A stretch of 64,000 nt of DNA from Spinacia oleracea (GCF_020520425.1 NC_079488.1:19904247-19968246), one strand, 5' to 3'. Positions 23,129-36,620 are shown, counted from the first letter of the stretch. The notes: a model not told the origin generated them from the sequence alone. A program made the numbers and translations.

Positions 23129-26100
23129 CCTTTGGTGTGCCATGCCCAAGACTTGCTGTGCTAAACTTAGAGCTTCTGTAGAAGCAGTTCCTGTACGAAC
23201 TTGACCTACGAATCGAGAAAATTGTCCAATAAAAGTTGTAAGCAGAAAATTATTCTCTTTCACTTGGGCTTGCAGCTTTTCATTTTCCTTCTCAAGCTTT
23301 TCATTTTTCTTGCTGAGAGCTGACACTTCTTCTTTCACACTTTCCATCACCACGGTCCTCTCTCGAACTTTCCCATACCCTTTCTTCCTTAGCACACCAT
23401 GCACCCCATAAACGTCGCTCTTTCGAACTCCAAGTCCGTACCCTACAGGGCGTTCGGGAATCTTTCCACCATGCATAATGTCCTCAAAAGCTGCATTTTC
23501 AAGTTCTTGTTCAGATTTAGAAGGATCTACAGTCCTCAGCGTTTCCATCTTAGCCTTTGCATCATCCTATACAACAATTTAGGATAATAGTATAAACAAA
23601 TTAAGAAGCAGACCCATATTGGTTTATCAATCACCTATCTTTTTCATAACAAAAGTAGCTTAATTAATCTATTAAATTTGAATGTTTATACCACAAAATC
23701 TTCATTGACTGTGCCTGGAAGAAAGGTCTCGTCCTTGCCGCGATGAGACTTTATCCAAAGGGCTAATAAGCTCATTTTTTTTCCATGCTCATCTTCCTAT
23801 ATATGAATAGCAATGTAAAAAGTATTAAAGAAAATCTGAAAAGATGTGATGCATATATTTAACCAACACAAAATATGTGAGAAGAAAAAGCATATAAGTC
23901 CATTCATACATAATCAGCTTGTTGGTTCGCATAGCTGTCAGAACCCGATCTATGAAATTGATTTTGAGATGCCCGTGCAGCCTTTCCACATTCTGATGCT
24001 TTCTGCAGTCATATTCAAAGAGATATATTAAGAAATAATCAAGTTCCAGGATCTGTAGTTCTTGTAGTTTGTTGGGTTTCAAATTTATTCTGTTACCATT
24101 GAAATCTTCTCACCCTGTATAGTATGATATTGGCTATCTTCTCAAGTGTTTTTGTTGGATTGTATGGTTCAATCGTTGTCTATCAGGTATATCAACTATA
24201 CTACCAAAGTAATTTCTCTGTCAATAATATGTTATTTGCCACTGTTTTTGTTACTTGTTGATTTTTTGTCCGGAGTTCCATATATTGATCAAACTAAATT
24301 AATGGCAGCTAGGCCCCGATACAGAAAGAAATTGTGTATATGTATTTGAATAGCTAATTTGGCTACTGTTGAAAATACATAAAAAGTAAAAGACTCAAAC
24401 AAAGTGAAAAGAAAAAACAGTTAGCTCCACTGCATACAAATACAGAATAAAAAAGCAGACGTAGTCAGGTTTGGAGGCAATGGTGCTACAAAATATGTTC
24501 TCTCTTAATCAAACTCCCGAAAAGTAACCAGTAAACAAAGTTGGAGATAAATCTTTCCATTTAAACAAGGTTATGTTTTACCAAGCAATACATGATCAAT
24601 GATTGAAAGAAGCAATTAAGAGAAGCTCCATTAACATAAAAAGAGAATGGCTTCAAGGACATTGACAACTGACAATATAACAGGTATACTTAATAAACCA
24701 CTCAAAAGTTCAGTTTACCAAGTACTTTCAAAATAAGAGTAGCACAAGGAACCAAGTTTTCAACATGCCAAGAGAAAACTAAAAACAAGAATACACAAGC
24801 AGTATACTTGTTGGATTTCAAAACAAACATGCTTAGTGTAACTATGACTGATTTTAAATTCAGTATCCCAAAACAGTGAAAAAAACTAGCACTTAAGCTC
24901 AACCAACTGTCAGGACATATACTTAAGCAGATCAATTCATGGTACTTACTTGCCCTTCATCCGAAGCCCAGTACTTAACCAACTTTCTCAATTGAGTACT
25001 GGTAATTCCATGTCTTGGCACAATATCGCACATCTCAGCAAGTGTTTTCTCATTTGGTTTGTAGTATCTCACCTTAAGAGAGTGTTTATACTGCCTCAAA
25101 CTTTTATTGGCGCGCTTGAGGATTTGTTTGTTATATTCCGGATGAGCGGGAATAACAAAGCGTTCCTTCGAGAAAAGCATTTACAAAATCAGAATTTTTA
25201 TGCTATAGAAATAAAATAAACTTCTAGAAAAGCGAATAAAGACTTGAACTTACTCTTATTTCTTCTATCATCTTAGCTTTTGAATCTTTGTCGATATCAG
25301 ACCAATCCTCTTCTCCAAGTGGACAGTAGTTCTCTACCTTTACAATACTACCAATGAATCTGACCAACATTTGTCCACCTTTCCTAAGCGGTTGGTAAAG
25401 GTCATTGAATTCAACATAGTACTGCACGCCATTGTTACTCCAGAGGTCGATGGTTTGAATAGAACCACTCACCAGTTTAACATTTCCCTTAGCATCTGCA
25501 TAAAAAAAAAGAATAAGTAACATATATACTATGTATGTTTATATATATATATATAGAAGATTACAAGAACAAGACGTATATTCAGCAACATAAGGGCAGA
25601 ATATAACATAACAGGTATACTGGTGATTCTTTTGGAAGCATTCGGTTTAGTTTTGGTGGGGTTGCATCATATTTGCATTTACTTCATAATAAAACTTATT
25701 CTCCGTTTCATGATATTATAATATGAACGAAGATTAATGCTGATGCAAATCATTTCAAACGAAGATTAATGCAGTTCAGAACTGATGCACATGAATGAAC
25801 ATTAAGGCAAATGCAGCAGTTGTGAAAATGGATAAATTGCAGTTGGTACTTGCAGCCTCTATACTGGAAGAGATTGGTAATTGCAGCCTCTGTGATTACT
25901 CATCAGTTGTGACTATGCTAAAGAAGTGTGGAATGCTGTACTGCACACACTTTCAGTCAGATAACAGTTGTGAAAATAGATAAATAGCAAGGATCGCAAT
26001 ACAATGTATTCTCAGTTTGAATATGAGAGAGTGAGATAAGTCAGATAATAGTTGTGAAAATGGATAAATATCAAGGATATTGCTAGTGACTTACCAATGG

Positions 26101-26797
26101 TCAAAACCTCCTCCTTGTCATCAAAATCTATAGTTACAGGCCAATCCGGATATGACTTCACCCTTAGGGACTTCGATTTTGTTGAGTTCTCTTTTGGTTC
26201 TTCACTATTGTTCTGCTGTTGATTGGTCTGAGAAACTCTTGAAGATGTTTTAATATGACTAGGTGGGATAATAGGTGTCATATTGGGTGGCATATAAGGT
26301 GAGATATGACTAGCAGGCGAGATATGAGGTGGGACACGACCAGAGGAAGTAGCAGGATATTTTTGTGATTTTGATGTAGGGTATTTCTGTGATTTGGTTG
26401 TGTTAGAAGGTGGGATACTAGTTGGAACTTCAGGTGAAGTCTTGGATGAAATCTTGGGTTGAACTGAATCTCTAGTTACTTCCATAAGTGAACTTGATGT
26501 TGATCCAGTAGGTGGCTTTTTCCATATAGCTCCAAGTATGTCATCGGTTTGCAGTGCACTTTTTGAAGTACTCGAACATGGAGGTGCAACCACTGATTTT
26601 ACGGTACCTTGGGGAGAAAATGGTTCAAATTTGACAACGGTAGTAGGAACTTGAGATGATTGTGGTTGAGTAGCATGCTTCTTGGTTGGTAGTGATGCAT
26701 CTCCACTCAAAGATGAGGTATGTGCGGTAGCTGGACCACGTGTACCATCTATTTCAGCAGGTGTAACCCTCTTGCGATAAGTCATATCTATATAGCA
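23129..26797 (-). CDS. CACTA second gene, Transposase_24 (Ptta/En/Spm plant) protein
   Basis: Six exons join in phase: 26095-26797 (first ATG 26785-26783), 25254-25495, 24950-25165, 23910-24002, 23692-23796 and 23129-23566. Donors are GT and acceptors AG. From that ATG the product is about 595 residues before the last donor (GTATAT); a final short exon was not found. The N-terminal third is Ser/Pro/Thr-rich and disordered. The middle has PDWPVTIDF and RRPLVKV-like regions; the core shows IPAHPEYNKQILKRANK, MCDIVPRHGITSTQLRKLV, LALWIKSHRGKDETF and YGLGVRKSDVYGVHGVLRK. A Lys/Glu-rich coiled coil follows (about 23250-23340). In En/Spm the second protein binds subterminal repeats and assists excision; that role is inferred. 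No stop breaks the exons. An upstream exon at 27463-27717 could also join in phase. Confidence 0.8.
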
Positions 26798-28772
26798 CTG
26801 CAAGACAAGTCACACAACAAAACCAAACAGGCATACTCATTAGTTGCAAACGTAATCAGTAAAAAAACTAAACAGATTTCAAATTTTCAAGAGCTTTGAC
26901 AGTCAGCACATACTGTAAACTGGAATACATGCAAGTAAGCTGGAAGGCATCTGAATCTAAAAAAATAAATTAAACCCGAGAATTATACTGTAAATTGGAA
27001 TACAGGAAAATGCAAATACTTAGAATCCGAGCCTCTTTCAGGTTGTTGATAAGAAACCTGCATAAAACTGCTAATTCGATCTGTGAATAACTGAACATAA
27101 AAGATTAAAATCTGATGCATGTATTCCTAGTCATCTGTGAATTGAGTTTCACTCAAGGTTGATTTGTTTCTTCTATCCTGAACAGATTAAAGCATTGCAT
27201 TTCCAATTTATTTTACAAATTTTTTCGGTAGATTAAAAAAATCCAGTAGGTTTTTGCTGAATTGGGCTCTAATTAATCTAAATTTGGGCATCAGATTCTG
27301 GGAATTACCTGGGAAGTTGTTGGAGATTGATTACCATTGCAGTTCAACTGTCTCAGGTTAATTTATACTTTTACTTTTGAAGGGGTTGTGGTCACAGATT
27401 CAAAAACCTGGTTTTATTACTGCATGTAGTTATTCCTAAGCATTGTTTCACAGTTCTGTTACTAGGAGCACAAGTAGCAGCATCTGCAGCAACAATGCAA
27501 CAATATCAGCATCAGAAGAGAGAAAAGCATGGTTGATCTTAGCTTGGGAGAGCAATGTGGCTGGAAACTTGTCACTGTTAGGATCAGCAGCCAACTTAAT
27601 CGTGTGTGAATTGAACAAGCTAGACAAGCTCCTTATTTGGGATACAATCTCACTTTTTGGAGACACCTTAAATTTGGAGTTCCTTCTACACTTATCGTCA
27701 CTGCTATTGGCTTGCTTCTGATTAGAAGTTGATAAAATTGATAATTATTCGTATCATTGTTAATAGTTGATAGCAGCAGACTAGCAGTACCAACAAATAT
27801 TTCACAAATTAGAGATTGAATTGAACAACTACAACAGATATTCACTCTACAAAAGATAGTACTTGAATTATTTATTTTCTTCTATTTATCCTTAACTAGA
27901 CCCAAGAAACAAAACAACGCAGCAATAAATGCCACAACAGCACACATGCCAACTTAAAACAGGCCAGCAGCAGGCAGCAAAGCAGAAGAGCATGGACAGC
28001 AGACACTCATTGCAGACAGCACAGAACCACAATCAACGCCTCAATTACAGGTTGATAGTTCAACCACTAGCACAAAGCAGACACAAAGCAGCACAAAACA
28101 GCCAATCAAACAGCACAAAGCAGACACAAAGCAGCACAAAATAGTCTCGTTGGACTGAAAGGGGTAATAAAGTACTCACAATTCACCAAACGAGGCTAGC
28201 AATATGGTAGCATTCAGAAATTGCTCAAGGTACAAAAATAACCGAAACCAGACACAAAGCAGCAGTGTTGACAACTATAAAAAGACTAACAAGGATCACA
28301 AATACCAACAGTATGCAAAAAAGTTTTGATAGTGGTCAGGAAGTAATGTTCAGATTCATTACCAAGCAGCAATTGCACTCGGTCGCTTAGCTTGTCAGGT
28401 CAGTAGGTCACTAGGGTAACAACCTCAATTTCCTGAGAAAGAAAAATGATTATGGTTATTAGCAATCACTTCTAAAAGAAATTATACTAGTACCCTGTTC
28501 ATTATTTGATTTAGTGGAAATTTTATGAAACAAAATAATATGCAATATGGTAGAAGATTTAAATTATCAACCCTAAACTATTATGCTTTGTTAATGTAAA
28601 AACGCCATATACAACATGCAATATAAATATGACTTATAACCGAAATGAGTATAACTAAATGAAATCTCATATAACACGTGAATAGAAGTTTATAACTCAA
28701 ATCCAAAAGAAAATAATACACATAAACTTTGATAAAGAATTCCATACACCCAAAACACTATTATCCTAGAAG
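26798..28772. other. CACTA intergenic region with an unassigned exon-like segment
   Basis: Mostly AT-rich. At 27717-27463 (minus) a 255 bp segment with an AG acceptor (ATCAG) and GT donor (GTAACA) is open for exactly 85 codons and reads like real protein ([19 protein letters not shown], then [17 protein letters not shown]). It is in phase with the frame at 26797, so it may be a 5' exon of the second CACTA gene or a captured host exon. I do not recognise it. A CA/CAG-rich repeat occupies 27925-28145. Confidence 0.45.
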
Positions 28773-31700
28773 CTACTCATCATCATTATCATCATCGTCG
28801 TGTATATCAAACAAGTCCCTAGGCTTAGTCTTAATAACATGAAACCATCCTTTTTGTATCTCATCCTCAATGTAAAAAACTTGTTTTGCTTGAGAAGAGA
28901 AAATGAATGGATCATCTTCCAGATTTTGACCAGTGTGCATCAACTTCGAGAAATTGACACGAACTCTGCCACTCGGGTATGTTTTGAAACCCCTACGTAT
29001 ATCATCCCAATCACAACGGAACATTAGAACCTTGAAAGAACCATAATAATCAAGTTCTAATATTTCTTTAAGCTTTCCATAATACTCTTGGCCTTCAGCT
29101 TCTACCATAATTCCAGAATTTTGTGTCTTTCGAGATCTCTCACGATCCACGGTGTCAAATTTATAGCCATTAATAATAACGCTTTTCATCCTTTTGCTGC
29201 GATTGCTTAAACCACCGGCCAAGGCTTTTCTCAATTTCCCTTCTTTTGTGCTATCATCTAGGTTATTTGCCTATAATTCGAAAAAACTAAGTTAAACTCA
29301 AATGGTATATAAAATAAAAAAGGAAACTCTAGACTTAGAAGCATATAACCTGGTTTTGCAACCAATCAGAAAATTCATAGATTATCCATTGATTTTCATG
29401 ACCTGCTCCGACTTGACTCTCTTGCCGTTTTTGATGTATGAAGACACTTTAGAGATTGAGAAAATTGAGTTATTAAAATCGTAATAATTAATATGGTCAA
29501 AAAAATTAATCCATAAAGCTACTTACTCAAGCACCGGTTTCATCTCATCTGAATGAAGCAAAACATAGCGATGTGCTTGCTTTAAACTTTTGTCATCCAG
29601 ACGGACATTTTCTTTCATCCCAACTACACGACCACCTGAGTAGTATAAATAGTTATTGATGTCTGGAACACCATCTTCGTTCCTCTTGGGTCTGTTGAAT
29701 ATAATCTCAACACTTTCTAAGTATCTCGAACAAAATGCAATCGTCTCCCATAAAAGGTACCCTTCTGCTATAGATCCTTCTGGTTGCGCTTTATTGCTTA
29801 CATGAGATTTCAAAAAGGCCAAGTACCTTGAAATATATTGAACAAAATTGTGAACGTGAAAGAATAAGACAAGTATTTTGTGATGTATTCTTATTTTAAA
29901 GTTATTAAAAAAAATATTAAAGTTTAAGATATTGACCTCTCAATGGGATACATCCACCTATAGTGAACAGGTCCGCCGAGTTTGACCTCATCCACTAAAT
30001 GAATTAGTAGATGCACCATGATTGTGAAAAATGTTGGCAGAAACTCTTTCTCCATCTTACAAAGAGTCAACACAAGCTTTGAATAAATGGTGTCTAATTC
30101 ATTTCTATCAATAGAAGTTGAGCATATCTTCTTGAAAAAGTCTGACAATTCATCAAGAAAATCAATTACTTTTGTGGCATTCGATGCCCTTAAAGCAACA
30201 GGAAGGATATCCTGCATAAGGACATGATTGTCATGGCTTTTTAGATTAATAAGTTTACGCTGCTTCATATTCACACACTTTTGCAAATTAGATCCATATC
30301 CATAAGGAACTTTAAGCTTTTGTAGGACATTTAAAAACCGTTCTTTCTCTTCTTTAGACATGGTGTACGCAGCCGAGGGAAAATAGTCCTTAACACGATT
30401 TGGATGAGATTGAGGCCAAAGATGAGATTTTATGTTCCGTGCTTGAAGGGCCAATCTAGCATTCTTATCATCTCTACTCTTCTCCATATCTAAAAGAGTT
30501 CCTAAGAAATTGTCGCATACATTCTTCTCAATGTGCATAACATCTAAATTATGTCTAAGAGGATTATATTCCCAATATTCTAATTCAAAAAGTTTACTTT
30601 TATTTTTCCATAGAACCTTATCAACATCATCTTGACCATCATCATCTTCTTCAATTTCATCATTGTCTAGTCTCCCTCTTTTTTTAGAAACAATTTTTGA
30701 CTTTCCATAAACATACTTAACTCTTTCTTGTTGCTTCAGAATTTCTGTCCCGCTTAAAGGAACCGGAGCAAAACCATGTTCCTCTTTCCCATCAAATAAG
30801 TTGGCTTGAGAACGATAAGGATGATCAGCTGGTAACCATTTTCGAGCTACAGGGTAGACAATTTTACCACCAAAACTATACGCACAACCAGAATCGGCAC
30901 AAGAAGGGCAAGCTTTATAACCTTTTTTACTCCAACCCGACAACATAGCATATGCTGGAAAGTCATTTATAGTGGAGTGCAAAGCTGCTCGCATTTTGAA
31001 ACTTTTTCCGCTATGAGCATCAAAGGCATCTACACCTTCCCACAACAATTTTAGCTCATGGATTAGTGGTTGCAAGTACACATCAATATCCATACCGGGA
31101 CCAGACTTACCAGGGATGATCAAAGACAAAATGAATGACGTTGACTTCATACAAAGCCATGGTGGCAAATTATAAGGAATTAGGATCACTGGCCATGTAC
31201 TGTAACTAGTATTCATCAAACGATATGGATTAAAACCATCACTTGCTAGACCCAATCTTACACTACGAGGGTCTTTGGAAAATTCCTCATATCTTTGATC
31301 AAATTTTTTCCAAGCTTCACCATCTGCCGGGTGACTTATGATCTTTTCATCCTTGCGGTCAAAATGCCATCTCATGTCCTTTGCTGTTTTAGATGACATG
31401 TAAAGCCTCTTTAGTCTAGGGATGAGAGGAAAATACCGCATTACTTTAGCTGGAACGCCCTTCTTACGTGTTTTTATAACATTCTCACTTGTATCACCCT
31501 CATTTCCGTTCACATTTCTCCACCTTGATGTGTGACAGATATGACACTCATTTTTTTCTGCAAATTCACCCCAATATAAGATGCAATCATTTGGACATGC
31601 ATGGATTTTCTCGTAACTCAATCCCAAATCCTTTATTATCTTCATGCCTTCATAATACGATGACGGAAACTCCATAATAATAGGAAATGTGTCTAATAGA

Positions 31701-32320
31701 AGCTCAAGCAACTTATTAAATGACGCAGCTGACCAATGAAACATACACTTGAGGTGAAACAAGTGCAATAGAAATGGCAATTTTGAGAAAGTAGTACACC
31801 CCTCGTATAAACCCTCATCAGAAGCTTCCCTTAGTCGTTTATATTTCGCCTCTTCTTCATTGGTGTTGGTTGATGGAAACTCATCATCTTCCTCAGGATC
31901 AAAATTTAACTCTCCATGCATGTTATACGGATCTTCATCTTCAAAATTTGCTTCACTTAATGATGGGTCTTGGGATTCGTTGGTGGGTTGTGCAGTATTG
32001 TCAACCCTGAAAGCTGCTCCTAATAACCCATCAATATCATCTCGACCTACTACCTTTGCTTGATCACTAGGGATCTCTATGGTATTACTCTCTTCATCTT
32101 TACAATGGAAAACCCATTGTCTATAGTTCTTATAAAAACCGTAAAATAAAATGTGTCCTCCTACCTCTTCTAAGGGATATGAGTTATTCAACTTATATTT
32201 ATTACACGGGCATCTAGTCATTCCCTCTAAAAGAGTCTCCTTAGCAACCTCTAAAAATTTCATGCAACCATTATAATAACCGGCAGTCCCTTTTCGTAAA
32301 TCAATCCAACTAGTATCCAT
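28773..32320 (-). CDS. CACTA TNP2-type transposase, four exons, apparently intact
   Basis: This is the catalytic protein of a CACTA transposon, which cuts at the terminal repeats. Exons: 29937-32320, 29527-29826, 29350-29446 and 28773-29270. All junctions have GT/AG and agree in phase, giving 1,092 codons before TAG. The start is ATG at 32318-32320, followed by the typical MDTSWIDLRKGTAGYYNG of the transposase-associated domain with RCPCNKYK. The TNP2 core includes ACPNDCILYW and CHICHTSRW, then GPGMDIDVYLQPLIHELK, then LDVMHIEKNVCDN. The DUF4218-type part has SHDNHVLMQDILPVALR and spans into exon 2 (PEGSIAEGYLLWE). The last exon is DUF4216-like with an acidic Asp-rich tail. No stop or frameshift was found, and length fits full TNP2 proteins. 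Its right-hand TIR lies about 1.75 kb upstream. Confidence 0.9.
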
Positions 32321-33889
32321 GTCTACAAAAAAAATTAAAAAACTAAACATAATAAAAAAGGACCCTTGTAGGGAAAAAAAGCCTTTCAACCAGATTATAT
32401 TGTTGGAAGTTAGTAAGCTCGCAATAAAAGGAAAGAATTCACAGGTTTTTACACGTTTTTTCAGACTTACAGATAATAACAAAAGGCTATGTCCTATGAA
32501 CGCTTTTAGTAATCTCTCTTATAAACACTTTCAAAACATACTACACCTCGCTTTGCATAATCTGCTCGAAAGTCACCTAATATTAAAATAATATTCAGCA
32601 GATAACTCCAACTACGCTTTCAAATAATACTCTCCATTGTTCATGTCAAAAGCAAATCTACTCCCACAAAAAAAGTACTAAGAACAACCTTAAAACGCTA
32701 AAAGCCAATAAAAAAGTGTAAGGTCTTTTCGGAAACATTAAAATTGATATTTTCCCCTTTTGAAACATTAAAATTTATATTTTCTTTTACAGAGAAGGTC
32801 TACAAAGTTGGATATAGCCCAATAAGTCATTTAACAAACCTTACACATTCAACTACGAAAACATTAAGCTCAATTTTTTTCTTAGAATTACTTAATCTCC
32901 CAAACAAATCGTTGTTTTCCTTTCAAACCGAAATATCTAATCAATACAAACAAAAATCATCAAACAACTAAATAACAGACTACTTCATGGAAAACAACTA
33001 AATATACCTTCAAATCCTTTCGGAATCAATAACTAACTACACAGCTACCAACTTGTTCTATATTCTCAGTTTATGCAACCATTCAAAAGAACACATATAT
33101 TCTGCTTTGATGTGATAGTGATACATAATAATCCACAACACCAACAAATAGAGGGGCCAAATAAAATCAAGCAACAAATAATCCACAACACCAACAAATA
33201 AAATCAAGAAATTCCACGAGAAATCTTTGCAATTCCGTTTTACATAATTCACAGGATTCTAATGTCAGATACAACAAACTGAAAATATCAATAAGAATTG
33301 GGAATGGATGCGATTGAGAAAACAGAACACGTGCAATAAATACCTCAGAAATTTCAGCACACAATTAAGCCGTACGTAAATCCCTTCGAATTATCAGCAC
33401 CCGATGCGATTTTCCACTGTGACTCGTTGGATTATGATAAGAAGAAGGAGGAGAATCAAAAATTCAGATCAAGAAGAAAAACCAAGAAGAAACTACTCAA
33501 GCATAGAACGGTTTCAAATTGAAGAAAACGACTAGCATATAAATCGAACGCGAGTTTCGAAAAAACTAAGAAGTCGAAGAAGAAGAAGAAGAAAGTATAA
33601 AATTGACAAACCTTGCTGAAAAATCAATGGCAGAGTAAAGCGGCTTCGAATTTGCAGAGAGCTGAGGAGAATGACGACGACGCGGGTTTTTTGCTGGTCA
33701 CCTAATTAATTAGGGTTAATTAATTAGAGAGAGATAGAATACGTGCGTGTATACGGTTTTGAGTTTTAAGGAGTTTTAGCGCTTATTTTTCGTGAATTTT
33801 CTTTTTTTTTAATTAATAGCGCTCAATCTAATTTTCACCAAATTTGAAGCGCGGGTTTGAAATTGGAAACACGTGTAAGGCACATGTTT
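32321..33889. other. Upstream region of the TNP2 gene, no further gene seen
   Basis: AT-rich DNA between the transposase start and the right subterminal repeats; it should contain the promoter and perhaps an untranslated exon. The upstream frame extension (32321-32482) lies before the conserved MDTSWID start and does not look coding. A 55 bp direct repeat ('aatccacaacaccaacaaat' units) is at about 33128-33205. Confidence 0.55.
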
Positions 33890-34077
33890 TGCCGACGCCT
33901 AAACGCGTAGCCAAATATCTCGACAGCCAATGGCGTCGACAAAAAGCTGTCGGCAATATGCACGACGCCATAAGTCGTCGCCTAAACACGGAATTTTTTT
34001 TGCCCCCCAACGCCCCCCCCCCCCCCCCCTTGGCGTCGAGGCTCAAGCGTCTCCAAATAGGTTGTTTTGTAGTAGTG
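33890..34077. repeat. Right terminal and subterminal repeat region of the CACTA element
   Basis: Contains GGCGTCG/CGACGCC motifs, an inverse match to the left end ('aattccgtgtttaggcgac' on the minus strand near 33970-33990), a C homopolymer of about 17 bases (about 34012-34030) and the terminal repeat ending TAGTAGTG at 34077. Confidence 0.82.
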
Positions 34078-35089
34078 ATCCTTTCAAAGTAAGAACACAT
34101 CAAAGATCTAACCTTTTCAACATTAAAAGGCCCAATCTTTGAAATTCAAGTCCCTTAAGTTTCAGTATTCAAGTACAAGTTTCAATATTTCAAGTTCAAG
34201 GTCAAGTATTTCAAGTTCAATATTTCAATATTCAAGCTTTCAAGTTCAAGTTCAATATGCAAAGTCTAAGATACTTGGGTTGAGCAACCTCTCCCAAGTT
34301 GAGATTTTTGGCTTTGAATTCGTGTCCGGCGCACTTATTTTTAAGGAGCCGCTTGGCGTTCGAATCTCATGTGCCCAAGTACAAGTTTCAATTATGCACC
34401 TTTCAATATCGCAATTTCAATATCGCACCTTTCAATTCCGCAATTTCAATACCGCACTTTCAATTCCGCAATTTCAATATCGCACTTTCAATTCCGCAAT
34501 TTCAATTCCGCACTTTCAATTCCGCATCTTTACTTGCCTAGTCCATTTATAGGCAATGTAGACCTACTCCCTAGTCCATCTCTAGGGGGTCTTGTATTTA
34601 CTAATTCCGGATTTTATTTACTATTGTGATCATGCTTTATTTGCTTTATTGCTTTCATCACCGCACATGCTAAATACAACAAAATACAAGGTTACATCAC
34701 GCTTAACAAAGATAATTTCTTGGACAAACCGGCCTTAGGTTCCTTTAAATTAATCTTTAAAGCAAAGTGACCACCATACAAAGTAGATATTATATTTGCT
34801 CTAAAATTCAAACCCACATAGTCTAATCTAAGGTGTATTTTCGAAAATGCTATGTCACGTACTTGAATATTTCTAAAGCTCGCGGAATAAGCATCTCATT
34901 CTCGTGCCCGGTTCTCACCCATCCGTTTCGAGGATTCATAGCTTTATCCAAAATAGAGTCACTTGCGGTCTTTCCAAACGAGACTTTAAAACAATATTTG
35001 GTGGCGACTCCTTCGAGGTACAAAAATACAATGGTTTTCTAAAAACACCGCCCCCTTTGTAGGAGGACAAAAACACCCCCTACAATTCT

Positions 35090-35107
35090 GGCGACTCCGC
35101 TGGGGAC
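35090..35107 (+). other. Primer-binding site of A2
   Basis: TGGCGACTCCGCTGGGGA starts four bases after the LTR end. It is a tRNA-complement motif matching the element B site except for one base. Confidence 0.75.
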
Positions 35108-35989
35108 TTTTCTAATTTCAATTCATGCGAGCAGATATCGAGCAGCAAGCCACTGATCTGCTTAAGTACTGGATGCCAGCGCTGGCGCCAGGCACAGCAC
35201 CTGCGCCCAACGCTGCTGCCTGCATCCAGGACAGTGGCTCACAGTGGCTTGTTGCCCAATTTCGCTCAACTTTTCGTGTTAAGAGTTAGTCTATTTTTGA
35301 ATCTGGAAGGACGCTCCCAAACCTCAAGAACGAATGTCGAAAAACGAGCTTTACAAATACAAATTCAAGTACGATTTCAATTTTCAATTTCTAGGCATTT
35401 CATGCATTTTTCGAAAACCATATTTGTGCAAAATGAATTTCTACCTTTGCCCAAACGGATGTGTTCTACATTCGGGCTAGCCCCGGGGGCAACGAAATGG
35501 TGACTCTCCATACGGTTCCCGACCAAAGTGTGTGACCATTTCCGCGCCTACCGAAACTTGGCATTTACTTGACATTCCCGATGTCAAGTATGGAGGTCGT
35601 CTGCCGACACACACTTCCCTTAGGCGGATGTGCAAGTTGTCGCTGGATCTGTCTTTTAGTCGAGTACCTTTTGACACCCTAAGCCGACCACTTGCATCAT
35701 ACAAAACTTAGACCGACCTTAGGTTGAGAACTTTGCATGTCGCATTCATATTCATGATTAGTGTGACAACGCGCTACTTGTGCATTGTGTGGGCGTCTTT
35801 GCACGCGTGAATGGCTAACCTCGAGTTCTAGCTTGCCAAAACCAATTAGCCTCCAACTAGGAAACCAAACCCCTAGGAGCATCATTCAAACCTCATGCAT
35901 CTAAATCGCCGATTTTAGGGTCTTTTAGGAGTGCCACTCCATTTGATTCAAAACCCTCAAACACGCCTCACGCAGAAATGCCAAATTCA
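35108..35989. other. A2 leader, no gag recognised
   Basis: Where gag is expected there is no long frame and no gag motif. The sequence contains GC-rich palindromic bits near 35175-35220, then unassigned DNA. Confidence 0.6.
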
Positions 35990-36620
35990 AAATTAAATCC
36001 AACGGCGTCATAATGCCGGATTTTCAAGTCCAAATTCCAAGTTCCAAGTTCAAAATTCAATCCAACGGCATCATAATGCCGGATTTTCAAGTCCAAATTC
36101 CAAGTTCCAAGTTCAAAATTCAATCCAACGGCGTCATAATGCCGGATTTTCGAGTCCAAAATTCCAAATTTCAAAGTTCAAAATGCAATCCAACGGCTTA
36201 TAATGCCGGATTTCCTATTTCAAAACCTCAAATTTCCAAGTCAAGTACAATCAAACGGCGTCATAATGCCGGATTTTCTAGTCCGAATTTCGAGTTTCAA
36301 GTTCGAATCCAAATTTTCTAGTCCAAAACCTCAATTTTCAAGTCCAAATCCAACGGCGCCATAATGCCGGATTTTCTAGTTCAAATTTCGAGTTTCGAGT
36401 TTCAAGTTTCAAGTAAAGACTCAATCCAACGACGCCATAATGCCGGATTTTCTGGTCAAAACTTCCATTTCCAAAATTCAAAACTCAAATCCAACGGCGT
36501 CATGCCGGATTTCCTATTTCAGACATTCAAATCTTCAAACCTCAAACTCAAGTTCCCAATTCCAATCTCAAAACCTCAAGTTCAAATGTCAAAACTCATA
36601 TCGGCGTAATGCCAATTTTT
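35990..36620. repeat. Tandem repeat array in A2, about 60 bp unit
   Basis: Around nine to ten increasingly diverged copies of a unit with 'ccaacggcgtcataatgccg' followed by 'gattttcaagtccaaattcc'. It sits in the expected gag region. The alternate-frame peptides are repeat translations. Confidence 0.88.

Larger units (their letters stand above)
21193..34077 (-). mobile_element. CACTA (En/Spm) DNA transposon, 12.9 kb, inserted in the A2 5' LTR
   Basis: The ends are CACTACTAGAA (21193) and, on the opposite strand, CACTACTACAA (ending 34077), the hallmark termini of this superfamily. The 3 bp target duplication ATC lies at 21190-21192 and 34078-34080. The uninterrupted site is preserved at 59811-59830 in the 3' LTR, which proves the boundaries. 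Two minus-strand genes are present: a TNP2-type transposase (28773-32320) and a Transposase_24-type protein (23129-26797). Subterminal regions are rich in GGCGTCG/CGACGCC motifs, the usual binding sites for the element's DNA-binding protein. Confidence 0.95.
20182..35085 (+). repeat. 5' LTR of A2, split by the CACTA transposon
   Basis: LTR sequence is 20182-21192 plus 34081-35085 (2,016 bp once the CACTA and one ATC are removed). It starts TTTAGACACC, the usual TG having become TT, and ends CCCCCTACA. TATA box CTATAAAAA at 20659-20667. Relative to the 3' LTR it lacks about 80-95 bp after position 20414, with short similar sequences at the junction. The two LTRs otherwise run nearly identical for hundreds of bases. 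Confidence 0.92.

Noticed and set aside
29924..32482. TNP2 start at 32482 rather than 32320
   Set aside because: The extra residues before MDTSWID do not match the family, whose N-terminus begins at the chosen ATG.
33844..34142. Overlapping frames at the right end of the CACTA element
   Set aside because: They lie in subterminal repeats and a C homopolymer and cross the transposon boundary.
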